Part shown: positions 43,059 through 52,043 of the stretch, one piece after another
Numbering within the stretch: position 1 is the first letter of the stretch
Layout: the number at the start of each line of letters is the position of its first letter
Origin: Paenibacillus sp. FSL H8-0048
GTDB lineage: Bacteria; Bacillota; Bacilli; Paenibacillales; Paenibacillaceae
Length of the DNA stretch: 64,000 nt
Assembly: GCF_038002825.1 (NCBI RefSeq)
Contig: NZ_JBBODF010000001.1
Location: 62,001 to 126,000 of the forward strand
Direction: 5' to 3'
Notes under the pieces: generated by a model
Told to the model about the DNA's origin: nothing
Seen by the model: the letters and a program-made list of their open reading frames with translations, nothing else
Databases searched by the model: none
Translations under genes and position numbers: made by a program

Positions 43059-44419
43059 CATTTCTGAGACATCAATTAGAGGGGATTCTGCGTAATAAAT
43101 TTGCACAGGGGCACCAAACCTCCGGTTATTTAGCCCGATTGGAACAGCTTCCCGCAAGCTACGATGCTTATCTGGAATTCGCCCATAGCTTGGCTGACAT
43201 TCCAATGCGGGACAATTGGCCTTACTACGAGCCGGACGATTTGGAGGAGATATGGCGGGAATGCGACCCGGATAGACCTCTAAGCCAGATCGGTGTATTA
43301 AATCTGAAAGACAGCTCAAAGCGTGTGGAGGCAGGCTTCCTCGCTTCAGTCTGTGGTTTAATGCTGGGCAAGCCTATTGAGGTTAACCCTACTTTGTCTG
43401 AATTACGTCAAGCGTTAACGTCTGTCGGGGAATGGCCGCTGAATGATTATATTTCGGAAGAAGCTCTCCATGCGTTGGATCGTCGTCATTGGTCCTGGTT
43501 CGAGACTACGCGGGGGCGGATTCACTATGTGGCGCCTGACGATGATATCAATTACACCTTAATGGGAATGATGGCGTTAGAGCAATTCGGTAAGGGTTTT
43601 ACGAAAAGAAACCTAAGAGATTTATGGATAAATCATCTTCCGATCAGTACAACCTGGGGGCCGGAGAGGGCCATCCTGGTTCGGTCGGGAATTAGCTATT
43701 TGGAGCATGACCGGGAATTATTCAATCATTCTGAAATTGAGGCCTGGCCCGACTTCCTGGTGCAAGATACCGAACTATGCGGGGCGGCAATTCGTGCAGA
43801 TGCTTACGGTTATGCCTGCCCTGGTCAACCTGCGCTTGCGGCTGAGCTGGCTTGGCGTGATGCCAGTTTTACACATCGCCGGACGGGAATCTATGCCACA
43901 ATGTTCATTGCCGCTGCAATAGCTGCCGCACACGTACTGCGCGATCCGCTTGAAATTATAAGTACTGCACTGCAATTCGTCCCTAGCAGGAGCCGATTCT
44001 ATGAGATTACTGCGGATTGCCTGCAGATCGTAGCGAATGCAGATAACTGGTCGGAGGCTTATCAGGGGATTCATCAGAAGTACGCGGATTACTGCCACTG
44101 TCAGGTGTATCAGGAGATTGGCACCTTGATTAATACATTTCGATTTGCTAAGAATACCGGAGACGGAATATGCAAACAGGTCATGCAAGGCAACGATACC
44201 GACAGCTTCGGAGCAACAGCAGGCTCGCTGCTCGGGGTGTATTTCGGCCCGGGCAGCTTGGAACCGAGATGGCTTGAACCTTTCCAGGACAGGATTCATA
44301 CGGGCTTATCTTATTTTCATGAGCAACAACTCTCCCGCTTGGCTGAGCGCATAGGGCGTTTGCCAGAGGTGTTGCACAGCGGCCAGCACCGAATTCAACC
44401 TAGCGAGCTGAATGTATGA
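43043..44419 (+). CDS. ADP-ribosylglycohydrolase family protein
   Basis: A 458-residue protein with the ADP-ribosylglycohydrolase (DraG/ARH) fold from residue ~95 on: VEAGFLASVCGLMLGKPIEV, the metal-binding APDDDINYTLMG and the late GNDTDSFGATAGSLLGVYFG, both containing the Mg-binding aspartates. It should remove ADP-ribose from arginine or other acceptors on protein or nucleic acid. The ~95-residue N-terminal region is additional and not assigned. RBS AAAGGAG. It lies between an immunity-like protein and the second STAND gene, so a role in reversing ADP-ribosylation by a toxin or phage is possible. Confidence 0.85.
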   Translation: MLPSLAFLRHQLEGILRNKFAQGHQTSGYLARLEQLPASYDAYLEFAHSLADIPMRDNWPYYEPDDLEEIWRECDPDRPLSQIGVLNLKDSSKRVEAGFLASVCGLMLGKPIEVNPTLSELRQALTSVGEWPLNDYISEEALHALDRRHWSWFETTRGRIHYVAPDDDINYTLMGMMALEQFGKGFTKRNLRDLWINHLPISTTWGPERAILVRSGISYLEHDRELFNHSEIEAWPDFLVQDTELCGAAIRADAYGYACPGQPALAAELAWRDASFTHRRTGIYATMFIAAAIAAAHVLRDPLEIISTALQFVPSRSRFYEITADCLQIVANADNWSEAYQGIHQKYADYCHCQVYQEIGTLINTFRFAKNTGDGICKQVMQGNDTDSFGATAGSLLGVYFGPGSLEPRWLEPFQDRIHTGLSYFHEQQLSRLAERIGRLPEVLHSGQHRIQPSELNV

Positions 44420-44579
44420 ACGATGTGAGTAACATAGCGAAATATAAGAAATGAAATAACAGAAGCCATTGGAATAACGTCTGCTAATCCCATAACTAAT
44501 TAGGATTCTCGTTGGATATAAAAGTAATAGATTTTATTCGTCAGTACTTTCGATGACTTAAACTTGGGAGGAATAAATA

Positions 44580-47500
44580 ATGCCATTTAGTAAATCTGAT
44601 TTAGGAGCACAAGCCTCATGGAAAGGTTATTCTTCCCAAACTTTATATATTGCTTCTCGAGTAGTTGCGGATATAAACTCACTAGAGTATTTTCCGGAAC
44701 ACCTTGAAGATTTACTTATTAAAAGTGATGATGAAGTTTCAGAAATAGTACAGATTAAAGACTTAGGCTCTGATTTGTGTATATCAAGTCTTGCTTCTAC
44801 TAGTGCTTCATTGAAAAATGAAGGTTTCTTTCGGAGAGTGTTAAGTTTGCGAAAGCCAGAATCAAAAAGAATAGTCGTAAAGGTTGTACATTTTGGGGAA
44901 TTGGGAGATGAATTGGAAGGTTTTATAAATGGGGTCACTAGTTCTTTAGAAAGTATTAAGCACAAACTTGTAAGGAACCACCATCTATTGTTAGAAGAAG
45001 TAGAATGGATTACGGAAAGAATGATATTTGAGAAAGTTGATAAAGAGGTTCTTCAACTTAAAATAGCTGAACAAATTAAAAGTCATATTCCAACAATGAT
45101 TGCCCCATCTATAATGCAGGATTTATTAATTCAGTATATCTCTGATTTATCAAAAAATAAGGGTTATACTTCTAAAAGTATTTGGCAAGAAAAAATACAT
45201 CAAATTGGTAGAGATATGGCTTCAATAGATGGATATTTTAGAGAATATGGAAGTTCTCTTATAAGGTTATCTGATATTGAGAATTTTAAAAGTTTTGAAG
45301 AAATGAAATTAGAATACGAACAAGGTATTTCTGCGCATCCTGCTCATATACGCTTTTCACTGGATTTCGAACGGATACACTGGCTGGAAAAAATTGAAGC
45401 TGCGCTTGTTGGAGATAAAGTTGTTATTGTTAAAGGGGCTTCTGGACAAGGGAAAACTTCATTATGTTATAAATATTTGATAAAAAATTATGCTGAAGAA
45501 CTTGTGTTTTGTATAAGACAACTTCAAACACAAGGGCAAGCTGAAAATTTAGTGAAAGCAATATTTGGACTATCAAAACATTCAACAAATATTATTTTAT
45601 ATATTGATGTTAATCCAGGACAAACATATTGGACTTGGTTAATTAGGGAGCTTCAAATTAGAGGGATTTACATACCACTTCTTATATCAATTCGTGAAGA
45701 AGATTTTAAACAGTCAAATGTAGATCAAAATGTTGTATCTTTTGAAATACTTGAATTGTCTTTAACCCAAAAAGAAGCGCAAAAAATATATGATAAACTA
45801 ACAGCAAACAAGCCTCATGAACTTTATCGTACTTTTGATGAAGCTTGGCAAAAATTTGGTGGGGAAGGCCCCCTGTTGGAATTTATGTATTTACTTAATA
45901 ATCACCAAACTTTAAAACAACGTTTAACTTTTCAAATTAATAGATTAATTGATGAGAGTGTAGAAGACTCTTGGTTGGATCTATTGTTGCTTGTATGTTA
46001 TGTTGGCAGGGTAGATGGCTCTATTCTATTTGAAAGAGCAAAAAAAATAGTACAATGTTCAAATACTATAAGTGCTTTACGGCGAATGAGTGATGAATAT
46101 TTAGTTAGAAGCTCAGTAGATGGGAAATATATTGAGTCATTGCATTCAATAAGAGCAGAAATCTTATATTCTATATTAATAAAAGAGATGAGATTGGAAG
46201 AAAATGAGGTGCTCCTTAAAAGTTTGGCTTGTGTAGATGGAAATGTACCTCAAGTTCTTCTTTTTTACTACTTTACGAATAACGAAATTGAAATGGGGTT
46301 GATAGGCCAAATAGCAGGTGTTGGATATTCTGATTGGGTAGCATATGGTAGAACATTGAATGCAATGCTTTGGTTAGACGTAATGCAATATGTAGATCAA
46401 AATAAAGAAGTGTTTGATTTAGTGTTCAAAGAAAATGGTTCTGGATGGCCTATGTTTGTTCCTATGGACATTACTGGAGAAATTGCTCCAGGAAAGTTTG
46501 CTGCATTTGATCTATTAGAATATGTTTATTCAAAAACGGAAATGTTTACTCATCTTGAAATGGTAAAAGAGTCGTTACATAGTCATGTATTATCATATTT
46601 AATCACTGATAAATGGTTGGATATGTCAGTTGCCCCTAAAAAAATTCCCATGAGTGATCTAGAATGGACGAATTTTGGATACGTATTATATTGGGCTAGC
46701 TTAAGAAAAAAGAAATGTGAAATGGAATTTTCTTATAATGAATTATTATCTGCAATGATTGAGGGGAAAACGGAGAGTAAAATTGATGCCACTCTTGGCT
46801 TGTTCAAACAGGGCTATTTAAAATTATACGATGAATGTGAAATTATCTTGAGAAAAAGACTTATCCATCAGCATAATATATTGTTATTGGACATTACTGA
46901 TGAAGAAGTTATATGTTACTTTATTCCACCATACTTTCAAAACCCAGAAGCTAATGAAGTTATTGAACAATCTAATCATTATTGGACAAAAAATATGGTT
47001 GGGCTCTTAGATAGATTATATCCTAATAAAGAATTTATTACGGTTGAATTATTAGGAGTTGATATATTTAGAGATTTTGGAATTAACTCATTTGATAACA
47101 AACGAAGAATATCAAAAGAAAACCGTCGAGATTGGTGGATTACTCAAGTAAATTCTTGGTTACTTATGCGAGTGAATTTGAAGCATCGGCATGATAATTG
47201 GGATGTTTATATAAAGGAAATCATTTCTTTACGAAAAACAGTCTTTGAGACCTTAAGTGATTTTAAAAATCTTATTGAATTTTTTTATAAGCATAAGTAT
47301 TGGAATGTTTCAAAATCTAAATCTTTTTTCTCTAAATTAGATAATCTAAAATTATTAATGCGTAAAGAATATCTTTTGCCGATTATTGTTGTAGATAACT
47401 TTGGAATAAGTAGTGAAGGTTTTAAAGAGGTTCCAAGTTCTCATATTTCTACTAGTATCTCCACACATCCATATAAAGAATACAGAAAACATTTGCAGGG

Positions 47501-48596
47501 AGTTATATCTGCGGTAGGTAATTTCTTTGCACAATTTCACGAAGTAATAGTTGCAAGACAAAAAGGTGAAGAGATTGAATCAAATTTATCATTAATTAAT
47601 CTTTACGAAGCTTCAAAATCCATGTTTTTTTTGCAGGTTGAATTCGAAAAACTCTTTCGCCCTTATCTAAATAATGATTATTTCAAATTCGCGAAAATAG
47701 AACTTGATGAATTCTTAATCAATTTAAATATGTGGGAAAGTGTGTTAGAACAAAAGCCTAGAGGTGTCGGTTTGATTTACAGTGCTAGAGAGAAAATGAA
47801 AATAACACCCGACTTGATACTTCAAAATTTTCAAGATAAAGTTTCTCATTTTAAACCGGATATTACAATAATAGATACCTACGAAGATAATACTAGATTT
47901 GTAATTTATAATGGAATAATATCTGAAACATCAACAGTTGAAGATCAGTATTATCATTTTTGTTTAGAGTTCAAAGACTTATTAAAAAAAGCTAGGAACT
48001 TTAATAATTCAAGGTGGATAGTGGAGACTAGTTGGCCAGATATTGTTTTTGTCCCTCTACTTAATGGGCTTCCAATACTTGGTGGTTTTAAAGTACCCTT
48101 ATATCAACTAATTGGTAAGTATGAAATGGAATCAAATAACATATTTTTTCCTGTAATACTTTCAGAAAAAGTATATGATTTTTATAATATAAATTCAATA
48201 ATATACAAAAAGTGGAGAGAAATGCTGGGAGAAATCGGTTCTATAAGACTGAGGTTGCTCCAGTACAATCAAATTATTGAAGTTCTAATTTCATTAGATG
48301 ACAATATCATTAAAGAAACTCTAGAAAACTATTTGGAGGATTTTTTATCCGAAATTTCAGGGAATATAAAATCGGCAAACACTATAATTCTAGAGGTCAT
48401 GAAATTATTGAGTTCAAAAGAATCATATGAAGCAGTTGAGTTAATTTATAATGCATTACAAAATATAGGTTCTCTAGAATTTCTAAATGATTTCGTTAGT
48501 GAATTGCAGGTGGTAGAAGGAATTCCTGAGGCCCTACTTCAATCATTAATAGAATTGATTCAAGTTACGCCATATTTAAAGAGTGGCAGCGATTAA
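44580..48596 (+). CDS. Nuclease-STAND NTPase defence protein, 1338 aa
   Basis: A second large AT-rich STAND protein, distinct from that at 22973. The first ~110 residues read GAQASWKGYSSQTLYIASRVV..., then E43-D44 (EHLEDLLIK) and VQIK (Q58, K60), the layout of a Cap4/DUF4297-like PD-(D/E)xK nuclease. The STAND module has Walker A GASGQGKT (286-293), Walker B NIILYIDVNPG (D343) and LISIREED as a sensor region; a winged-helix region ends near residue 540. The remaining ~800 residues are a long helical sensor with no recognised repeat, ending VTPYLKSGSD. RBS GGGAGG before ATG. A cut-off gene follows 33 bases later. Sensed ligand unknown; Avs-like assignment is by architecture. Confidence 0.8.
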   Translation: MPFSKSDLGAQASWKGYSSQTLYIASRVVADINSLEYFPEHLEDLLIKSDDEVSEIVQIKDLGSDLCISSLASTSASLKNEGFFRRVLSLRKPESKRIVVKVVHFGELGDELEGFINGVTSSLESIKHKLVRNHHLLLEEVEWITERMIFEKVDKEVLQLKIAEQIKSHIPTMIAPSIMQDLLIQYISDLSKNKGYTSKSIWQEKIHQIGRDMASIDGYFREYGSSLIRLSDIENFKSFEEMKLEYEQGISAHPAHIRFSLDFERIHWLEKIEAALVGDKVVIVKGASGQGKTSLCYKYLIKNYAEELVFCIRQLQTQGQAENLVKAIFGLSKHSTNIILYIDVNPGQTYWTWLIRELQIRGIYIPLLISIREEDFKQSNVDQNVVSFEILELSLTQKEAQKIYDKLTANKPHELYRTFDEAWQKFGGEGPLLEFMYLLNNHQTLKQRLTFQINRLIDESVEDSWLDLLLLVCYVGRVDGSILFERAKKIVQCSNTISALRRMSDEYLVRSSVDGKYIESLHSIRAEILYSILIKEMRLEENEVLLKSLACVDGNVPQVLLFYYFTNNEIEMGLIGQIAGVGYSDWVAYGRTLNAMLWLDVMQYVDQNKEVFDLVFKENGSGWPMFVPMDITGEIAPGKFAAFDLLEYVYSKTEMFTHLEMVKESLHSHVLSYLITDKWLDMSVAPKKIPMSDLEWTNFGYVLYWASLRKKKCEMEFSYNELLSAMIEGKTESKIDATLGLFKQGYLKLYDECEIILRKRLIHQHNILLLDITDEEVICYFIPPYFQNPEANEVIEQSNHYWTKNMVGLLDRLYPNKEFITVELLGVDIFRDFGINSFDNKRRISKENRRDWWITQVNSWLLMRVNLKHRHDNWDVYIKEIISLRKTVFETLSDFKNLIEFFYKHKYWNVSKSKSFFSKLDNLKLLMRKEYLLPIIVVDNFGISSEGFKEVPSSHISTSISTHPYKEYRKHLQGVISAVGNFFAQFHEVIVARQKGEEIESNLSLINLYEASKSMFFLQVEFEKLFRPYLNNDYFKFAKIELDEFLINLNMWESVLEQKPRGVGLIYSAREKMKITPDLILQNFQDKVSHFKPDITIIDTYEDNTRFVIYNGIISETSTVEDQYYHFCLEFKDLLKKARNFNNSRWIVETSWPDIVFVPLLNGLPILGGFKVPLYQLIGKYEMESNNIFFPVILSEKVYDFYNINSIIYKKWREMLGEIGSIRLRLLQYNQIIEVLISLDDNIIKETLENYLEDFLSEISGNIKSANTIILEVMKLLSSKESYEAVELIYNALQNIGSLEFLNDFVSELQVVEGIPEALLQSLIELIQVTPYLKSGSD

Positions 48597-48628
48597 AATA
48601 TAAAAGAAAGGTAGGGAGGATGATAATT

Positions 48629-48706
48629 ATGGGTGGTAACTCATTTCATATACCATTACCTTTTTCAATTTCCCTACGCCTTCCCCCAACAGTTTGGATA
48701 ACCTAA
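48629..48706 (+). pseudogene. Truncated start of a gene after STAND 2
   Basis: ATG 48629 with a strong GTAGGGAGG site opens MGGNSFHIPLPFSISLRL... and stops after 25 residues. From about 48671 on the sequence is instead homologous to the upstream region of the yyaL-like gene, so only ~14 residues are original. The gene appears to have been the second member of the STAND operon, cut by the junction that brought in the next block. Confidence 0.5.
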
Positions 48707-48905
48707 TCCCTAGAAAACATTTTACCCAAATTATCGAAAATAAGGGGAGGCCCAGTGACAACTCACAAAACACCTATTAGATTAACGATTGAAAAATCGC
48801 TCTACATGTTGCAACAAAACCAGAACCTTGTGGATTGGTAACCATGGGGGAGGGAGGCCAATGTGCATACGGAGAACAAGTAGATCCTTCTATCCGCTGG
48901 CTAGT
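48671..48905 (+). pseudogene. Decayed duplicate of the yyaL-like gene's 5' end
   Basis: This stretch aligns with 54182-54415: the GCCYTCCCCC and TCCCTAGA upstream segment, TTTACCCAAATTATC, AGGGGA, the GTG start (48755) and coding bases giving TTHKTPIRLTIEKSLYMLQQ...NLVDW. The intact copy reads [31 protein letters not shown]. In the copy the frame is broken by a TAA after VDW and by other changes. Homology ends near 48905 (GAGAACAAG...CTGGCTA). It forms one side of a direct repeat around the IS relic and the Gabija-like genes. Confidence 0.75.
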
Positions 48906-48946
48906 CAACTTACCATTGAAATCAAAACATTATACATATATTTATT

Positions 48947-48974
48947 AAAGCTGCCTTATGAAGGTAGCTTTTTT
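48947..48974 (+). terminator. Rho-independent terminator
   Basis: AAAGCTGCCTT / AAGGTAGCTTT pair with a three-base loop and end in TTTTTT. Confidence 0.75.
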
Positions 48975-49019
48975 GATTATTGCTTTAGTCAGTTGAGCGC
49001 GTGAAACGCGGGAAACAAA

Positions 49020-49655
49020 AAACCACCCGCTATGCGGGTGGAGGGAGCGAGGGTTTGACCACTAAGACCAATCCGATAGAATTGAGACGTTCAGGCTCAA
49101 TCGAAAGGAATGTCAAAGATGGCAAACAAAAGCTATAGTCTAGCTCACACGAAGTGGATATGCAAATATCATATCGTGTTCACCCCGAAGTATAGACGCA
49201 AAGAAATCTATAATCAAGTGAGAATAGATTTAATCGAAATTTTCAGACGACTATGTAAGTATAAGGAGTCGAAATTCTAGAAGGCCACATGATGTCCGAT
49301 CATGTTCACATACTGGTAGCGATGCCACCGAAAATTGCAGTCTCGACATGTATGGGGGATCTAAAGGGGAAAGTTCGCTGATGATCTTCGAGAAGCATGC
49401 CCAACTCAAGTATAAATACGGAAATCGAAAATTTTGGGCAGAAGGCTACTATGTAAGTACAGTAGGACTGAAAGAGGCCACGGTAGCCAAATATATTCGT
49501 GAACAAGAGGCACATGACCAGGCAATCGATAGACTGAGTGTAAAAGAGTATGAAGATCCATTTAGCGAGAAAAGAAACAAAAAGAAATGAACCCGTTTAA
49601 CGGGTAAGTAAAAAGATAAATTTGAGCCTGAACACAATTGCTGTCAGGCTAGCGT
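49020..49655 (+). mobile_element. IS200/IS605-type insertion sequence, degenerate
   Basis: The left hairpin CCACCCGC/GCGGGTGG (49023-49041) and right hairpin ACCCGT-TTA-ACGGGT (49591-49605) are typical subterminal structures of IS200/IS605 elements. An 11-bp inverted pair TTCAGGCTCAA (49090-49100) and TTGAGCCTGAA (49622-49632) lies inside the ends. The transposase within is frameshifted. The exact ends are approximate. Confidence 0.75.
49119..49590 (+). pseudogene. tnpA: IS200-type TnpA transposase, frameshifted twice
   Basis: Joined across frames it reads MANKSYSLAHTKWICKYHIVFTPKYRRKEIYNQVR, then LEGHMMSDHVHILVAMPPKIAV (HUH motif HVH), MGDLKGKSSLMIFEKHAQLKYKYGNRKFW and TVGLKEATVAKYI (catalytic tyrosine). 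One base is missing near 49270, where KYKGVEI would be expected, and another near 49373, breaking KGKSSLM. Y1 HUH transposases move as single-stranded DNA. The product is inactive as sequenced. Confidence 0.8.
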
Positions 49656-49889
49656 TTTTAGGCGCACTTTGGCAATAAGCGGTTATACCAAACTACCTAT
49701 TAGACGAGTGGTCCTGATTTTTGATGTAAGAGGACCTCTGTTTTCTGAAAGATAATGATGTATATAAACGTTCTTTCAACGGAAATAATAATTAATCTCA
49801 AAGACAACTTTTGTTGGAGGTAATATCTAAATTATGTCGAAATATGTATATGTTGAAGATTTAATAATTTAAATGCGGGATGTGAAATT

Positions 49890-52043
49890 ATGTACATTTC
49901 AAACCTTTCGATTACAAATTTCAGGAATTTTAAAAATAGTAATTTCATCTTTAAAAAAGGAATTAATACTTTAATTGGTGAAAATGGAGCCGGGAAAACA
50001 AATGCATTTTATGCACTACGACTTATGTTAGATGGAAATTTACCAATTAATGCTTCAAAGCTTATTGAGACAGACTTTAATAAGGGACTTAATGATTGGA
50101 GAGGACACTGGATCGCAATTAAATTAGAATTTAAGGATTTAGATTCTAGTGAGGCTACAACCATGTTAGCTCATAAAATGGAAAATGTTCTGGAAGAGGA
50201 ATCTAAAGGTACGTATATTATGTACTTTAGACCAAATAAGAAATTAAGAAAATTACTGTATGAATTATCCGAGAGTTCAGATAAAAACGCTGAAGCTCTT
50301 AAGATAATATTGTCTGAAATAACTATAAATGACTATGAAACGGTATATTGTTTTAGAGGAAACGTAGACTTAAATGATGAGTTAGTATACAAAAAAATAG
50401 TTGGGGATTTTGAAACTATAGAATTTTCTGATCCTGAAAAAGATGATCAGGATGAGCTAGGAAATCCAACTTCTCAAACATTTTTAATTCGCAATGAAAT
50501 TGCTTGCACCTTTATCAAGGCATTACGAAACGTAGTAGGTGATTTAAAGCAAATAAAACATAGTCCTTTATTAAACTTATTAAGAGGGACTGCAAATGAC
50601 ATTAAAGTTAAAGATTCACAATCCATTACAAACAAGGTAGTGGAATTGAATGCAACAATAAGTGAATTAGAAGAAATCAAGCAGCTAACCAATAAAGTAA
50701 AATCTTCATTGAATGATACATTAGGTTTTACATATGCCCCAAGTGTAAATATTAAATCTGAATTGCCAGAGGAGATAAATAAACTCCTAACTTCTTTAAC
50801 ATTATGGGTAGGTGATGGCGAAGAAGATCAAGAAGGCAAGTTAGAAGATCTTAGCTTAGGTGGGGCAAATTTAATTTATATAACTTTGAAGTTATTAGAA
50901 TATGAGTATAAAAAACCAAAGGAAGAAAAGGCTGCACATTTTCTTTTAATTGAGGAACCAGAGGCTCACATTCATACTCATATTCAAAAAACTTTGTTTG
51001 ATAAGTATCAATTTGAAAATACACAGGTTATTGCTTCTACTCATTCGACACACATTTCATCCGCTAGTAAAATTAGTGCTGTAAATGTTCTCAGTAAAGA
51101 TAAGAACCAAACGTACGTTTGTAATCCGAGTAAATCGCTCTTACCAAAAGAATGTATGAGAATTGAGCGCTACCTTGATGCTACTAGATCTACTTTATTG
51201 TTTGCAAAAGGTGTAATTTTAGTAGAAGGTGACTCTGAACTTATTCTTATTCCAGAGATGTTTAAAAAAGTTTTTGGAATAAGCCTTGATGAAATAGGAG
51301 TTAGTATAATTAATATGAGTAGTACTGTTTTTGAACATATAGCTAAGCTATTCCACGATGAAAGAATTCATAGAAGGTGTTCTGTTATTACAGATAACGA
51401 CATGTCTTTAATCGACCTTCCAGAAGATTCTTTTACAGACAACAAGGAGCAGAAAAAAGCAAGGGATTCTCAAACTAAGGGTATTGAAAGAAGAAGCAAG
51501 CTTGATACAGTTTATAAGGATAATCAATGGGTTCGGCCTTTTTATGCAAAGCATACTTTTGAGGTTGAATTCATTCTTAGTGGTAACGAAGATGAAACAA
51601 TTTCTACATTGGATAAAATCTATACAAGAGAGGCAGATAAGACAAATTCACGATTAAAGTTAACGTCTGTTGATTCACGAACTAAAGGTGTAGAAATTCT
51701 GAGACTTGCAGAAAAAGAAGGGAAAGGTTGGTTCGCTCTATTAATGGCAGAAGGATTGTCTCCAAAGACACTAATCCCAACGTATATTTTAGAAGCTATT
51801 GCTTTTGCTTCTAGTCATATTACTACAAAGCACTTTATAAAAATGGCAAAGCATATCACGGAGGATAGGTTAGATAAGTCTTTATTTGAGGCACTACTTG
51901 AACAAGCAAAAGTAGAGGCTCTTGAAGACGATGCAATTCTTGCTGATATCTTAAGTGCTCTTGATAAACTAGATTCGGAAAATCAATTATTCAGGTTCTA
52001 TAAGATGGTTAGTAAGGAAAGGGAACTTCAATATGCTGAGTAA
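49890..52043 (+). CDS. gajA: Gabija-like GajA: OLD-family ATPase/TOPRIM nuclease
   Basis: A 717-residue protein. The N-terminal ABC-type ATPase has Walker A GENGAGKT (30-37), a signature-like LSLGGANLIYITLK and Walker B FLLIEEPEAHIH followed by HSTHIS. The C-terminal TOPRIM nuclease contains VEGDSE (E446) and TDND (D502, D504), the metal-binding residues. In Gabija, GajA forms a complex with GajB and nicks phage DNA when nucleotide is depleted. The length exceeds the ~580 residues usual for characterised GajA, so this is a longer variant. A 12-codon ORF (49834-49872) precedes it; the RBS is weak. It overlaps gajB by 11 bases. Confidence 0.85.
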   Translation: MYISNLSITNFRNFKNSNFIFKKGINTLIGENGAGKTNAFYALRLMLDGNLPINASKLIETDFNKGLNDWRGHWIAIKLEFKDLDSSEATTMLAHKMENVLEEESKGTYIMYFRPNKKLRKLLYELSESSDKNAEALKIILSEITINDYETVYCFRGNVDLNDELVYKKIVGDFETIEFSDPEKDDQDELGNPTSQTFLIRNEIACTFIKALRNVVGDLKQIKHSPLLNLLRGTANDIKVKDSQSITNKVVELNATISELEEIKQLTNKVKSSLNDTLGFTYAPSVNIKSELPEEINKLLTSLTLWVGDGEEDQEGKLEDLSLGGANLIYITLKLLEYEYKKPKEEKAAHFLLIEEPEAHIHTHIQKTLFDKYQFENTQVIASTHSTHISSASKISAVNVLSKDKNQTYVCNPSKSLLPKECMRIERYLDATRSTLLFAKGVILVEGDSELILIPEMFKKVFGISLDEIGVSIINMSSTVFEHIAKLFHDERIHRRCSVITDNDMSLIDLPEDSFTDNKEQKKARDSQTKGIERRSKLDTVYKDNQWVRPFYAKHTFEVEFILSGNEDETISTLDKIYTREADKTNSRLKLTSVDSRTKGVEILRLAEKEGKGWFALLMAEGLSPKTLIPTYILEAIAFASSHITTKHFIKMAKHITEDRLDKSLFEALLEQAKVEALEDDAILADILSALDKLDSENQLFRFYKMVSKERELQYAE

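Noticed and set aside
49834..49872. 12-codon leader peptide gene before gajA
   Set aside because: The GGAGG site is 13 bases away, too far for good use, and the peptide has no regulatory pattern.
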